A stretch of 64,000 nucleotides of DNA from Bacteroidota bacterium (GCA_030706685.1 JAUZOA010000012.1:35685-99684); one strand, 5' to 3'. Counted from the first letter of the stretch, positions 17,776 to 26,651 are shown. Made by a program: numbers and translations. Notes: generated by a model not told the origin, from the letters alone.

Positions 17776-19203
17776 TCAATGAGGCAGGTTTTTAATGGCT
17801 CCCTGGATAAGGTTGACAAATTCCTGTGGCGGGTTCAGCCCCAGGTAAACAACTAATCCAAGTAAAATAAATTGAGACATGGACTCGGCCGGGTTTATCT
17901 TTTCAATACCATCTTCCTTAAAATCAATAGCCGGGGAAAATAAAAGTTTGAAAACATTTTTTCCAAAAGCCCAGATGATAACTGTCAACAACAGCATTAC
18001 GATAACCAGCACCGCCAGGTAATTGGATTCAAATAAAGAGCGGAAGATCATAAACTCGCTGATGAATAAGCCCGATGGCGGCATGGCAGTGGCGGAAAAG
18101 AAAGCCAGTAGTATTACGATTGAACCCGTAAGATTATATTTAAAATAGTTGCCCACATCATAAATACTTTTGCTTTTGTAAATACGGTATACCTGACCCA
18201 TCTGAAAGAAAAGACTGGATTTAACAAAAGCATGAAACACAACATGCAAAATGGCTGCATAATAACCTATTCCCCCGGCGACAATTCCCAGCATAACGAT
18301 CCCCATGTGTTCTATGCTGGAATAAGCAAACATTCTTTTTATGTTTTTCACTTTTGTCATATAAACAGTTGCCACAAAAATGGAGAGGATGGCTGCCACC
18401 AGGATGACATGACTGGCCCAGCTATGAACGGGTGAATTGGCAATAACCGCATAAAACCGGAAAATAGCCACAAACCCAACGTTCATCAAAACGCTGGAAA
18501 GTAAAGCCCCGGCCGGGGATGGCGCTTTGTCTTTCGCATCAATACCGGCCGTGTACATAGGAACCAATCCCAGTTTAGCCGTAAAGCCGGTGAATATAAA
18601 AATGAAAGCCAGCCGCAACCAAAATAAGTTCAGTTCAGGCGCTTTCTTTAGTAATACGGCAAACGAAAGATCGTCTGCGCCGGCTTTCTGCAATGTGAAG
18701 CTTAAAAATAATATTCCGATAAACACAAGTGTAATACTGATGGCGCAAACAAAAACATATTTCCAGGTGCCTTCCAGCGAACGGTTATTCCTGCGGTGAT
18801 AAATGAGAGCGGAAGCGCTAAGCGTTGTTAATTCAACAAAAATCCAGGTAACAGCAATATGGTTGGAAAGATAAGCGGCGCTGATAGCTGTCAACAATGC
18901 CACCGTAGCAGCAAAATAGATGGCCCTGTGCCGCGGGTTATCTTTGTTTTTCGAAAGAAAAATATTGCTGTGGTACATAGCAGGAATACTGATAATGGTC
19001 AAAGTGATCAGCAGCAGGACAGCCAATGAATCGGCAGTAAAATAATTCAGTTCAGTGCGGTTGAGATGCAAATACTCATATACAGTAAAGCTGATCTGCA
19101 AAAGCAGGAAAAGGCAAACAAGCAGATCATTCAACATCTTCTTCCTGTTAAAAAATAACAAGCCACTTATGGCAAATGCACCGGCTAAATATATCCCTGT
19201 CAT
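17776..19203 (-). CDS. HyfF/NuoN-like proton-pumping membrane subunit
   Basis: A 475-residue antiporter-like membrane protein with about 13 hydrophobic helices. Family residues are visible in FTGFTAKLGLVPMYTAGIDAK (channel Lys after TAK), the KNIKRMFAYSSIEHMG loop, and the HAFVKSSLFFQMGQVYR segment with His and Lys of the proton path. This pattern is that of HyfF and NuoN/NuoM subunits of hydrogenase-4 and complex I. It lies in the operon between HyfE and the large subunit, one base from the latter. Presumed role: ion translocation coupled to conformational changes in the peripheral arm. Confidence 0.88.
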   Translation of the reverse strand: MTGIYLAGAFAISGLLFFNRKKMLNDLLVCLFLLLQISFTVYEYLHLNRTELNYFTADSLAVLLLITLTIISIPAMYHSNIFLSKNKDNPRHRAIYFAATVALLTAISAAYLSNHIAVTWIFVELTTLSASALIYHRRNNRSLEGTWKYVFVCAISITLVFIGILFLSFTLQKAGADDLSFAVLLKKAPELNLFWLRLAFIFIFTGFTAKLGLVPMYTAGIDAKDKAPSPAGALLSSVLMNVGFVAIFRFYAVIANSPVHSWASHVILVAAILSIFVATVYMTKVKNIKRMFAYSSIEHMGIVMLGIVAGGIGYYAAILHVVFHAFVKSSLFFQMGQVYRIYKSKSIYDVGNYFKYNLTGSIVILLAFFSATAMPPSGLFISEFMIFRSLFESNYLAVLVIVMLLLTVIIWAFGKNVFKLLFSPAIDFKEDGIEKINPAESMSQFILLGLVVYLGLNPPQEFVNLIQGAIKNLPH

Positions 19204-19220
19204 CTTTTTATGGTTGGTTG

Positions 19221-19850
19221 TTAATCCTTTAAATTTCTTAGCTGATCTACATCAACATCTTTTAATACATCCCCGATCCTGTTTACGAAAATTCCTAACA
19301 AAAAAACACTGGCAAAAATATCCAGCAGGATACCCAGGTTTACGAGCATGGGCATTTCGTTACCTACGGCCAGTGATAAAATAAAAACTCCGTTCTCGAT
19401 GACCAGGTAGCCCATCACATGAGTAATAATTTTATTCCTGGTTACGATGATGTACAAGCCCGTAAATAATGTTGAAAGCGCCACGACAAAATATATCTTG
19501 CTTATTCGTGAATCGGCAATAGCATTGGACAAAATAAAAGTGGTAATGATGATAACAGTAATGATGATGAGCGAAATAAAATTGGGCAAAAAAGGTTCCG
19601 CGTCACGGGTAATCCTGTTTCGCTTCATCACATAATTCAAAAACAGCGGTATAGCAAGCGTTTTAAAAACAACAGTTTCCAGGAGAACAAAAGCAAGGTT
19701 GACCGCGTTGATCTGGATAAGTTCAATAAAAGCAATACCGAATAACAATATCCCCTGGAATGCCAGTATTTTAATATAAGTAAGCAGGCGGTGCGCTATA
19801 CCGAGATAAAGCAGTGTTATCGTAAAAGTAATCAGCAATACATTCGTCAT
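19221..19850 (-). CDS. HyfE-like membrane subunit
   Basis: A 209-residue protein with about six or seven membrane helices (for example LITFTITLLYLGIAH and ISLIIITVIIITTFIL) and a charged cytoplasmic C terminus (VNRIGDVLKDVDVDQLRNLKD). This matches HyfE, the NuoK-like small membrane subunit of hydrogenase-4 and related complexes. It sits 17 bp upstream of HyfF and 24 bp downstream of HyfC, the same neighbourhood as in hyf operons. Function within the complex is inferred from position and family. Confidence 0.82.
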   Translation of the reverse strand: MTNVLLITFTITLLYLGIAHRLLTYIKILAFQGILLFGIAFIELIQINAVNLAFVLLETVVFKTLAIPLFLNYVMKRNRITRDAEPFLPNFISLIIITVIIITTFILSNAIADSRISKIYFVVALSTLFTGLYIIVTRNKIITHVMGYLVIENGVFILSLAVGNEMPMLVNLGILLDIFASVFLLGIFVNRIGDVLKDVDVDQLRNLKD

Positions 19851-19874
19851 GATATTATTTATTTAACTTTCCCG

Positions 19875-20780
19875 TTAATTAAATTGCCCTAAAACCAGTA
19901 ATACTCCCAGGAAAATCAGTAATGAGACCGAAGACAAGGCCAGGATATACTGGGCATTATGATTCATCCGGAACCTTGCGGTAAAAGATTCAAGCAATCC
20001 AATGGCTATGGCAAACAGTACCTGGATACCAAAGAAAATAGGAATAGTAATGTACAAGGGAAAACTACCCATGAATAGGTTGGCAATTAATGCACCATAC
20101 ATGGCAAATTTCAGGTTAGTGCCATATACTATCAATCCCAGGTCAAACCCGCTGTTATCGAGGATCATTACTTCATGAACCATGGTGAGTTCCAGGTGAG
20201 TTTTAGGATCATCGATAGGCATACGGCTGTTTTCAACCATCGTAATCATCGCCAAAACAAATGTCGCCAATACGCCAAGTATATAAGAAATATAAGAGCC
20301 GAAATGCAGCGAAGCAAAAATTTCCTGGAAAGAAGTGTGACCAGTAAGAAGTGCCAAAGAGCCCATCAGGATAAAAAAGGCAGGCTCAGCAAACATGGAA
20401 AACAAAGCTTCCCGGCTCGCACCCATTCCCTCAAAACTGCTGCCGGTATCCAATGCGGAGATAATGCTGAAGAATTTTCCTACTCCCAGCAAATAGGCAA
20501 AAAACACAAAATCTCCTTCGAAAGAGATAAATCCCCTGTATTCGCCAAGAGGAATGACCATAATGGCCATAAGGATGGAAGCAAAATATATACTTGGGGC
20601 AACCTGGAAAACAAAGCTGGTCGTTTTACTGTATACCGCTCCTTTTTTAAACAGCCGGATTACATCCTTCACCGGCTGAAGAATACCCGGACCCCGGCGG
20701 CCCGAAGTAATACTCTTGACCCGGATAATAATACCTGTAAAAAAAAGACTCGCGAGAATAATTAAAATGAAACTTATCAT
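19875..20780 (-). CDS. HyfC/HycD-like (NuoH family) membrane subunit
   Basis: A 301-residue membrane protein of the NuoH/HycD family, the subunit that joins the peripheral arm to the membrane arm. Visible family features are the basic loop RVKSITSGRRGPGILQPVKDVIRL near the N terminus, FAEPAFFILMG, and NSRMPIDDPKTHLELTMVHEVMILD with the conserved acidic residues that line the junction channel. Eight helices are plausible. It begins one base after the second HyfB stop, so translation is probably coupled. This subunit is well conserved, in contrast to the degenerate redox sites of HyfG and HyfI. Confidence 0.88.
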   Translation of the reverse strand: MISFILIILASLFFTGIIIRVKSITSGRRGPGILQPVKDVIRLFKKGAVYSKTTSFVFQVAPSIYFASILMAIMVIPLGEYRGFISFEGDFVFFAYLLGVGKFFSIISALDTGSSFEGMGASREALFSMFAEPAFFILMGSLALLTGHTSFQEIFASLHFGSYISYILGVLATFVLAMITMVENSRMPIDDPKTHLELTMVHEVMILDNSGFDLGLIVYGTNLKFAMYGALIANLFMGSFPLYITIPIFFGIQVLFAIAIGLLESFTARFRMNHNAQYILALSSVSLLIFLGVLLVLGQFN

Positions 20781-20781
20781 T

Positions 20782-22809
20782 TTACAGCTTATTTAAAAAA
20801 TTCAACAATGATTTTATGTATTCAAATGCAAAGGGAATCCCCAGCACAAGTGTTATAAAAACTAATCCATAAAGTATATAAAACTGCATGTTCCCGTTTT
20901 GTAAAAAAGTAAACCGGTTAAAGAATTTTTTTAACTGCTGCAAAGGGTAATCAATCAGCCACTCTTCCGTTTTATCATACGGATGGGTTTCCTGCCCGCC
21001 TGCTGCCGGGAATACTCCCTGTATTTCTTTTTTCTTCTTGCGAATGGAAAGAACGGGCTCTGCTAACTTGCGATAGGCACGGATAAACGAACTGGCAGTA
21101 TACTGCATTTTTTCAGTAGCCCCGGTATACCCGCAGCCCCATGTAGCATTGACAGGCTGAGGTTTTCTCATAGTGACCCGGCTTTTTATCAAATAGATCA
21201 GCCCGGCCAATAACAGGAAACCGGCTGAACAAATTCCTATCATGAATAAGGCTTCCGCAGCGGGTAATTTACCGGGTTGAAAATTATTACCGGGATTGTA
21301 AATGAATAAACCAATGGGCTTTGAAAGGGCCATCATAAAGCCTTTGGGGAACAAACCGATGGCTGCTATCAAAACCACTACTGCATACATGGGTATTAAT
21401 TTTCCCCAAACAGCTTCGCCAGGCAGGTGATGAAAATTATGACGGGGTATGCCGAGAAAAATAGTACCCGTGGCCTTGGTAAAACAAAGAAGGGCGAGGC
21501 CTCCTATAAGAGCCAACCCGAAAAGGCCAAAAACAATAAATGAAACTAAAGTCTTATCCCCCCCATGAAGACCTGTAAACATTCCATTATAAATAAGGAA
21601 TTCAGAAATAAACCCATTGAATGGCGGAAGACCGCAAATAGCCAGCGAACCAATAAGAAAGAGTATGGCGGTATGTGGCATTCGTTTACTTAATCCTCCA
21701 AGTTTTTCTATATCCATAGTGTGGGTAGCCTGGTATACATTGCCCGCCCCATAAAATAAAAGCGATTTAAAAAGCGAATGATTTAATGTGTGCAGCAGCG
21801 CTCCGGCAAATCCAAGAACAATCAGCAGGTTGTTCCCCTGCCCCATTCCTATACATCCAAGACCGATCCCCATACCGATGATCCCGATATTTTCGATACT
21901 ATGATAGGCCAGTAATCTTTTCAGGTTGTGCTGGACAATGGCAAGCATCACCCCATAAATCCCGGATAGTAAAGAAATAATTAAAATAACATACCCGATT
22001 ACCAGGTAATCGCTCCTGATCAGCAGGAGCATCCGCAGTATACCATAAATACCGATTTTGATAATTACTCCCGACATGATGCCGGATATATGTGAAGGCG
22101 CCGCCGGGTGCGCATAAGGCAACCAGGTATGAAAAGGGACAAACCCCGCTTTAATGGCAAAGCCAACGAAGAAACACATAAATAAAGCAATGCCGGTAAG
22201 CAAGGAATTAGAGGCTGAGAAAAGAGCGATGGCTTTAAAATCATAAGAGTTCATCTTCAACGCTACCCAGATAAAACCCAGGGTAAGAAACATGATGCAG
22301 ACATGTGATTGGATCAAAAAATTTATTCCTGCATTTATTGTCTCCATTTTCCGGTGTTCAAAAATGATGAGTATAAAAGAAGTCAGTGCCATCACCTCCC
22401 AGGCAATAAGAAATGCAATACTGTTTTGAAGCACACAAATGCCAAGTAAGCCCGCCTGCAGAAGCATAAAACTGATGCAATGCAGCGACAGGTTAGCCCT
22501 TTGTGACCTGTAGGGTTTCATATACTGCAACCCGTAAAAAGCCCCGGTGATAAAAGTGAAGTTGATCACTAAAATAAACCAGCCCGATAGCGCATCAAAC
22601 CGTACCGGTATCTTGCCCGTTACCAATGACCCGCGAAATAAATACTCTGAATCTTGCCCTGCCAGCGCCTTAAGCGCCGGTATACTGCTGAGCAATGCAA
22701 CAATGACAACCCCCATTACAGTAATTATTCCTTTCCATTGCACGTTTACAAACGGAATAAACGCAACCGTGAAAAAAACAATTACTATAAATGCCGCAAT
22801 AATTGTCAT
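20782..22809 (-). CDS. HyfB-like antiporter-type subunit, second copy
   Basis: A 675-residue membrane protein of the HyfB/NuoL-like family, about 14 to 16 helices. Markers are FVGFAIKAGFVPFHTWLPYAHPAAPSHISGIMSG (channel Lys), IMSGVIIKIGIYG, and HTLNHSLFKSLLFYGAGNVY. The C terminus carries NATWGCGYTGATEKMQYT, shared with the upstream paralogue. Its ATG overlaps the stop of the upstream copy (TGATG), indicating translational coupling. The two copies are clearly tandem paralogues, about equally long. Together with HyfF this gives three antiporter-like subunits, the same number as HyfB, D and F in hydrogenase-4. Confidence 0.88.
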   Translation of the reverse strand: MTIIAAFIVIVFFTVAFIPFVNVQWKGIITVMGVVIVALLSSIPALKALAGQDSEYLFRGSLVTGKIPVRFDALSGWFILVINFTFITGAFYGLQYMKPYRSQRANLSLHCISFMLLQAGLLGICVLQNSIAFLIAWEVMALTSFILIIFEHRKMETINAGINFLIQSHVCIMFLTLGFIWVALKMNSYDFKAIALFSASNSLLTGIALFMCFFVGFAIKAGFVPFHTWLPYAHPAAPSHISGIMSGVIIKIGIYGILRMLLLIRSDYLVIGYVILIISLLSGIYGVMLAIVQHNLKRLLAYHSIENIGIIGMGIGLGCIGMGQGNNLLIVLGFAGALLHTLNHSLFKSLLFYGAGNVYQATHTMDIEKLGGLSKRMPHTAILFLIGSLAICGLPPFNGFISEFLIYNGMFTGLHGGDKTLVSFIVFGLFGLALIGGLALLCFTKATGTIFLGIPRHNFHHLPGEAVWGKLIPMYAVVVLIAAIGLFPKGFMMALSKPIGLFIYNPGNNFQPGKLPAAEALFMIGICSAGFLLLAGLIYLIKSRVTMRKPQPVNATWGCGYTGATEKMQYTASSFIRAYRKLAEPVLSIRKKKKEIQGVFPAAGGQETHPYDKTEEWLIDYPLQQLKKFFNRFTFLQNGNMQFYILYGLVFITLVLGIPFAFEYIKSLLNFLNKL

Positions 22810-24809
22810 CAGATGAATTTAAAAATCGTACCCAAGAATATCAGCACAATAAAAAAAATGCCATACAGGATATACATCTGGATTTTGCCGTTTTGGATGA
22901 ACTGGAAATAATTCAGGGAGTAAAGAAGCCTGTCAACAATGCCATCAAAAATCCTCGTTACAAAAAAATCATTGTAATGAGATGAATGCCTTCTTTCTGC
23001 CGGGAATATTTCATTGGCGGAAATCTCTTTATACTTCTTTTTTTCAAGGATAAGAAAACTCAGCAACTTTCCCAATGATTTTGAATAGGATTTACCGGTG
23101 TACTGCATCTTTGATGTAGGCACTATATACCCGCATCCCCAGGTTGGGCCCGTCGCTTCCGGGTGTTTACGTGAAATGCTTTTCCTGATAAGGTAGATCA
23201 AAACAAGTAACACCATAAACAACATAGCGAACTTTCCAATGGCAGATATACCGTTAAGCAATGGAAAGGGAACGGGCGCCCTTCCCCCCGGAGCTACCGG
23301 AATAAATTCAAGCACAATGTTATTTACGATGGAAAAATAAAACCGGGGAAACAGGCTGATAGAAAGCATGATGATCACCACGAGATATTGCGGCAACCGC
23401 ATATCCCAGGCAACTTCCCGGGGTTGCTGTTGCAAATGAGTTCTGGGTGCACCAAGAAATATCGTCCCAAAGCTCTTGGTAAAAGTAAGCATCGAAATTC
23501 CCCCTGCCAGGGCTAGCCCTGCCAGCGAAAATATCAACAAGGTTATCAATGTTATGCCCGTTGACTTAATACCCAGTAACAGGCCGCTATATAAAAGGAA
23601 TTCTGAAACAAACCCGTTAAAAGGAGGCAGTCCCCCGATAGCCATGCCCCCAATAAGGAAAAACAAAGCTGTTTGTGGCATAGTATTCACCAGCCCCCCA
23701 AGTTTTTCCATATCGCGGGTATGCGTCTGCTGGTACACAGAACCGGCATTAAAGAAAAGAAGAGATTTATAGAGTGAATGGTTTAAAGTATGTAACAGGG
23801 CTCCTGCAAATCCCAAAACCGCCAACAAAGTATTTCCATTCCCCATTCCTAATAATCCAAGCCCGATACCTATCCCGATAATCCCGATATTTTCAATAGT
23901 ACAATAGGCGAGCATTTTTTTAACATCCCGGTGTACTGCTGCATTCAAAATGCCATACAGGCATGTAAGCACAGAAAGAGTAATGATGATTTCACCAATA
24001 ACGGTATAATCCTGCTTAAGAAAAAAAATGATCCTGAATATTCCATAGATACCCAGCTTAACAATAACGCCCGACATAATTCCAGAAATATGCGAAGGCG
24101 CTGCCGGGTGCGCCTGTGGCAACCATGAATGTAAAGGGATAAAACCGGCTTTAATGCCAAAGCCGGCAAAAAATAAAAGGAACAACCATAGATTTTGATT
24201 GGAAAAGAAGAATTTTTCAATGGATGAAAACTCAAATGAGCCTTCTGAAAAATAAACCCAGATAAATGCAGCAGCCAGGAAAAGAACCCCGATATGCATT
24301 TGTACCAGGTAATTGATCCCTGCCTGCAAGGTGGCTTTATTGGAATGATCAAAGATGACAAGAAGAAAAGAGGAAAGGGACATCAATTCCCATACCACCA
24401 GGAACGCCAGCCCGTTTTGCATCATACACACCCAGAGCATAGATGATTGAAAAAGTAAAAACAAGATCCAGTGCATGGAAAGATCAGTCCTTCGCCCCTT
24501 ATACGATTTCATATACCCGATCCCATAAAAAGCGCCATGAATACAGGTTAAATTGATGATGAGGATAAACCAGGAAGACAGGCTGTCTATATGAAAGGTG
24601 ATATTGCCAAATACAAGAGTCCCGTTGATAACAACATCCACTGTATCCCCGGTTAATGCTTTAACAGCAGGAATAGACGTTATCGCGGCAATCAGTACTA
24701 CAAAAATAAAATTGACATTCGCCCTTATTGAAGACGGCAGGAATGGGATTGCAATCATTCCGGTGACGGGTAATAATAAGGCAAAAGAAAGCAACAAAGA
24801 GTCCGTCAT
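22809..24809 (-). CDS. HyfB-like antiporter-type subunit, first copy
   Basis: A 666-residue paralogue of the next gene with the same landmarks: GFGIKAGFIPLHSWLPQAHPAAPSHISG, VHRDVKKMLAYCTIENIG, and HTLNHSLYKSLLFFNAGSVY. Its C-terminal extension contains TGPTWGCGYIVPTSKMQY. About 15 membrane helices are expected, and the conserved Lys and His residues of the proton half-channels are retained. It is the first of the core complex genes and lies 96 bp after the two small unknown genes. A DabB or Mrp assignment is less likely because HyfC, E, F, G and I homologues follow in order. Confidence 0.88.
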   Translation of the reverse strand: MTDSLLLSFALLLPVTGMIAIPFLPSSIRANVNFIFVVLIAAITSIPAVKALTGDTVDVVINGTLVFGNITFHIDSLSSWFILIINLTCIHGAFYGIGYMKSYKGRRTDLSMHWILFLLFQSSMLWVCMMQNGLAFLVVWELMSLSSFLLVIFDHSNKATLQAGINYLVQMHIGVLFLAAAFIWVYFSEGSFEFSSIEKFFFSNQNLWLFLLFFAGFGIKAGFIPLHSWLPQAHPAAPSHISGIMSGVIVKLGIYGIFRIIFFLKQDYTVIGEIIITLSVLTCLYGILNAAVHRDVKKMLAYCTIENIGIIGIGIGLGLLGMGNGNTLLAVLGFAGALLHTLNHSLYKSLLFFNAGSVYQQTHTRDMEKLGGLVNTMPQTALFFLIGGMAIGGLPPFNGFVSEFLLYSGLLLGIKSTGITLITLLIFSLAGLALAGGISMLTFTKSFGTIFLGAPRTHLQQQPREVAWDMRLPQYLVVIIMLSISLFPRFYFSIVNNIVLEFIPVAPGGRAPVPFPLLNGISAIGKFAMLFMVLLVLIYLIRKSISRKHPEATGPTWGCGYIVPTSKMQYTGKSYSKSLGKLLSFLILEKKKYKEISANEIFPAERRHSSHYNDFFVTRIFDGIVDRLLYSLNYFQFIQNGKIQMYILYGIFFIVLIFLGTIFKFI

Positions 24810-24905
24810 AGATATCTGGTATAAAAATTACGTTCATCCGCCCGGCAGTCACCCATTGTCAACCTCTATAAAGTTATGTATATCTTTCAATTCCTCTTCC
24901 TCCTG

Positions 24906-25202
24906 TTATTCCACTTTCTCCCGGTTAGCATTCATTTGTCTTAAATAATTCAGGCCATGCCGGATATTACGTTTCCTGGGTGAATCGATATTTTGCTCTG
25001 AAAGTTTTTTTAACTCGCTTTGCAATATGTGCAGGTAAATAATAACCAGGTACCTGAAAAGATCATTTTCGGGAAATTGTTCAACAGAACGGTTGATGAT
25101 CTGCTCGACTTCATACTCATCAACTGCTTTTTCCAACTCATGAAGAACCGTCTCTTTGTATTCTTCAATCATCATAAATTTGCGTTTCAATTCATATATC
25201 AA
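24906..25202 (-). CDS. Small unknown protein of the Ehr operon
   Basis: A 98-residue, highly charged, helical protein without signal peptide or membrane segment. It contains KETVLHELEKAVDEYEVEQIIN and LRYLVI-type amphipathic helices and a basic C terminus (SPRKRNIRHGLNYLRQMNANREKVE). I recognise no family. Its start overlaps the end of the preceding small gene by 11 bases, so the two are probably translated together. Position suggests an assembly factor or accessory subunit of the Ehr complex, but nothing in the sequence proves it. Confidence 0.6.
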   Translation of the reverse strand: MIYELKRKFMMIEEYKETVLHELEKAVDEYEVEQIINRSVEQFPENDLFRYLVIIYLHILQSELKKLSEQNIDSPRKRNIRHGLNYLRQMNANREKVE

Positions 25203-25497
25203 TAGTCTTCATCCAGCTTTTCCAATAGGGCATCTTCAAAAGAGTGTCCACGAAACCTGCGGCGTACCGGTAGTTAGTATGATCAGCATTGCCCTGGCTT
25301 GTTTCTAACGCGTTAGTTAACCAGGCCGAAAGTTTTTTCAGGTACAGGATGATGTTTTCGTCTGTCAAATCATGGTCAAGCAACTTCCTGACATTACTTA
25401 TTATTATCTTTTCACAATCTAAATACCCTTCCACATGCTTTAGCCGGCCGGTGATTTCGGTTGTCTCCAGATCAAAATCAATGAACATATATTCCAA
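25192..25497 (-). CDS. Small unknown acidic protein of the Ehr operon
   Basis: A 101-residue soluble protein rich in Asp, Glu, Leu and Ile (FIDFDLETTEITGRLKHVEG, KLLDHDLTDENIILYLKKL). It is likely all-helical after the first 15 residues. No family recognised. It lies 15 bp after the methyltransferase gene and overlaps the next small gene. Its constant company with the Ehr genes would be the main test of a role in complex assembly. Confidence 0.6.
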   Translation of the reverse strand: MEYMFIDFDLETTEITGRLKHVEGYLDCEKIIISNVRKLLDHDLTDENIILYLKKLSAWLTNALETSQGNADHTNYRYAAGFVDTLLKMPYWKSWMKTIDI

Positions 25498-25511
25498 TCT
25501 CCTTTATTAAA

Positions 25512-26156
25512 TTATATTTTAACCCAAAATTTCAGCACATTACTCATTTCCTCGCCCACGATATGATACCCCGGCGGAATTTCGTCTTCAAGGCTATGAT
25601 AAGTCACCAGCCGGGTGCCGTCCGGCATTTGCTCCAGTTGTTTGTATAAATAACGGCAGTAATAATTATACAGTTCGCCGGAATAATCGATGCTGTCATC
25701 AATTTTGTCCGTACCGGCTAAATTCTCATAAAACGCATTGAAAAAATAGAAATGGTGATAATTCTTAAAATCTAACTGGGTGAAATTCCCGTGAATAAAA
25801 GAAACGTTTTCCAGGTGAAGCAGTTCCTTTGCGGTTTCTGCATGCCTGATCAGGCTTTTCCTTTGTTCAATACCATAATAAAATGCCCCAGGTTTATAAT
25901 AGGATGCACCCAGGCAAAACTTTCCGACACCGCTGCCGATATCCAAAATTCTTACATTGTCTTCAGCAGCTAAAAAATCGGCTGCTTTTTGCGCAACGTG
26001 TAATGGCGTCCAGTGCCGGTGGGTTAATCCCTGTATGGGCAAAGGATAAAGCTGGTCAAAATGTTCATCTGAAGCAAACCACTTTTCTGCCAGCATTCCT
26101 TTTCCGGGCAAAGACACAAGATTTTTCCTGTATATTCCCCTGTCGTTATTTTGCAT
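25512..26156 (-). CDS. Class I SAM-dependent methyltransferase
   Basis: About 214 residues (219 if the ATG at 26171 is used). Motif I is RILDIGSGVGKFCLGASYY (about residue 70) and the acidic post-I residue is in FYYGIEQRKSL. The region is followed by FIHGNFTQLDF and a FYFFNAFYENL segment that could contact the substrate. Its start overlaps the GcvH-like gene, so it is in the same operon. The substrate cannot be read off. A protein or quinone target connected with the membrane complex is possible, but this is speculation from position only. Confidence 0.78.
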   Translation of the reverse strand: MQNNDRGIYRKNLVSLPGKGMLAEKWFASDEHFDQLYPLPIQGLTHRHWTPLHVAQKAADFLAAEDNVRILDIGSGVGKFCLGASYYKPGAFYYGIEQRKSLIRHAETAKELLHLENVSFIHGNFTQLDFKNYHHFYFFNAFYENLAGTDKIDDSIDYSGELYNYYCRYLYKQLEQMPDGTRLVTYHSLEDEIPPGYHIVGEEMSNVLKFWVKI

Positions 26157-26553
26157 ATTTATCTTTGCCATTCATCTGGTATTGTTTGGGCAGCAGAAGG
26201 TCTTTTCGCTCATAAGGCTGTGACGGAACAATCTTTGCAATCCAACCACTGCTTTCAGCGTAGCGCAACAAATTATTTGAATTGCCCGGTAGTAATGTAT
26301 CATTCACCTGTACTACTTTCCCGTCAACCGGCATATGCGCTTCCACCTGGTAATCGTTATACAGGATCGTGGCAATCACATCACCCCGCTTCTTAAAGCC
26401 GGAGGGTTCATTAAACGTTACCTGGTGAATTTCTTTGAACCCCAGAAGCTTAAAACTGCAAACTCCTACAAAAGCAACAGTACCCTGGAAATCAATCCAC
26501 TCATGGTCGTTGGTGTAATAGAGGTCTTTTTTTGATAATTTTTCGTTATTCAT
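26146..26553 (-). CDS. GcvH-like protein lacking the lipoyl lysine
   Basis: A 135-residue protein with the fold signature of glycine cleavage H protein: YYTNDHEWIDF (12-22), VAFVGVCSFKLLG, GDVIATILYNDYQVEAHMPVDG and VQVNDTLL. In GcvH the lipoylated Lys stands eight residues before the Pro of the PVxG turn and ten after the Gly of GD. Both counts land on Asp67 here, so the carrier residue is absent. The last 25 residues (RKDLLLPKQYQMNGKDKYAK) are an extra tail. It is the first gene of the Ehr operon, 98 bp from the divergent Crp/Fnr gene. It is probably a structural or binding relative, not a lipoyl carrier. Confidence 0.78.
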   Translation of the reverse strand: MNNEKLSKKDLYYTNDHEWIDFQGTVAFVGVCSFKLLGFKEIHQVTFNEPSGFKKRGDVIATILYNDYQVEAHMPVDGKVVQVNDTLLPGNSNNLLRYAESSGWIAKIVPSQPYERKDLLLPKQYQMNGKDKYAK

Positions 26554-26635
26554 GCTGCAAAGCTATTCCGCCTTTAACCGCGGCACGGTAAATCTTATCA
26601 ATTGAAAAAGTGAATTTTATCAATTTTTTAAAGAC

Positions 26636-26643
26636 TAAATTTG
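26636..26643 (+). promoter_or_regulatory. Putative -7 element of the Crp/Fnr gene
   Basis: TAAATTTG matches the Bacteroidota -7 consensus TAnnTTTG. It ends nine bases before the ATG at 26652, so the transcript would have almost no leader and the upstream ATG at 26610 would not be transcribed. TTATCAATT occurs twice just upstream (26595-26603 and 26617-26625). It could be an operator half-site in this divergent promoter region. Confidence 0.4.
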
Positions 26644-26651
26644 CGGCTGGA

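Noticed and set aside
15506..24809. Functional group 4 NiFe hydrogenase
   Set aside because: Both cysteine pairs for the NiFe centre are absent from HyfG, and no hyp maturation genes are in the window.
15506..24809. Ordinary complex I (nuo) operon
   Set aside because: No NuoA, E, F, G or J homologues, two HyfB-type subunits and a HyfE, and the NuoB cluster ligands are missing.
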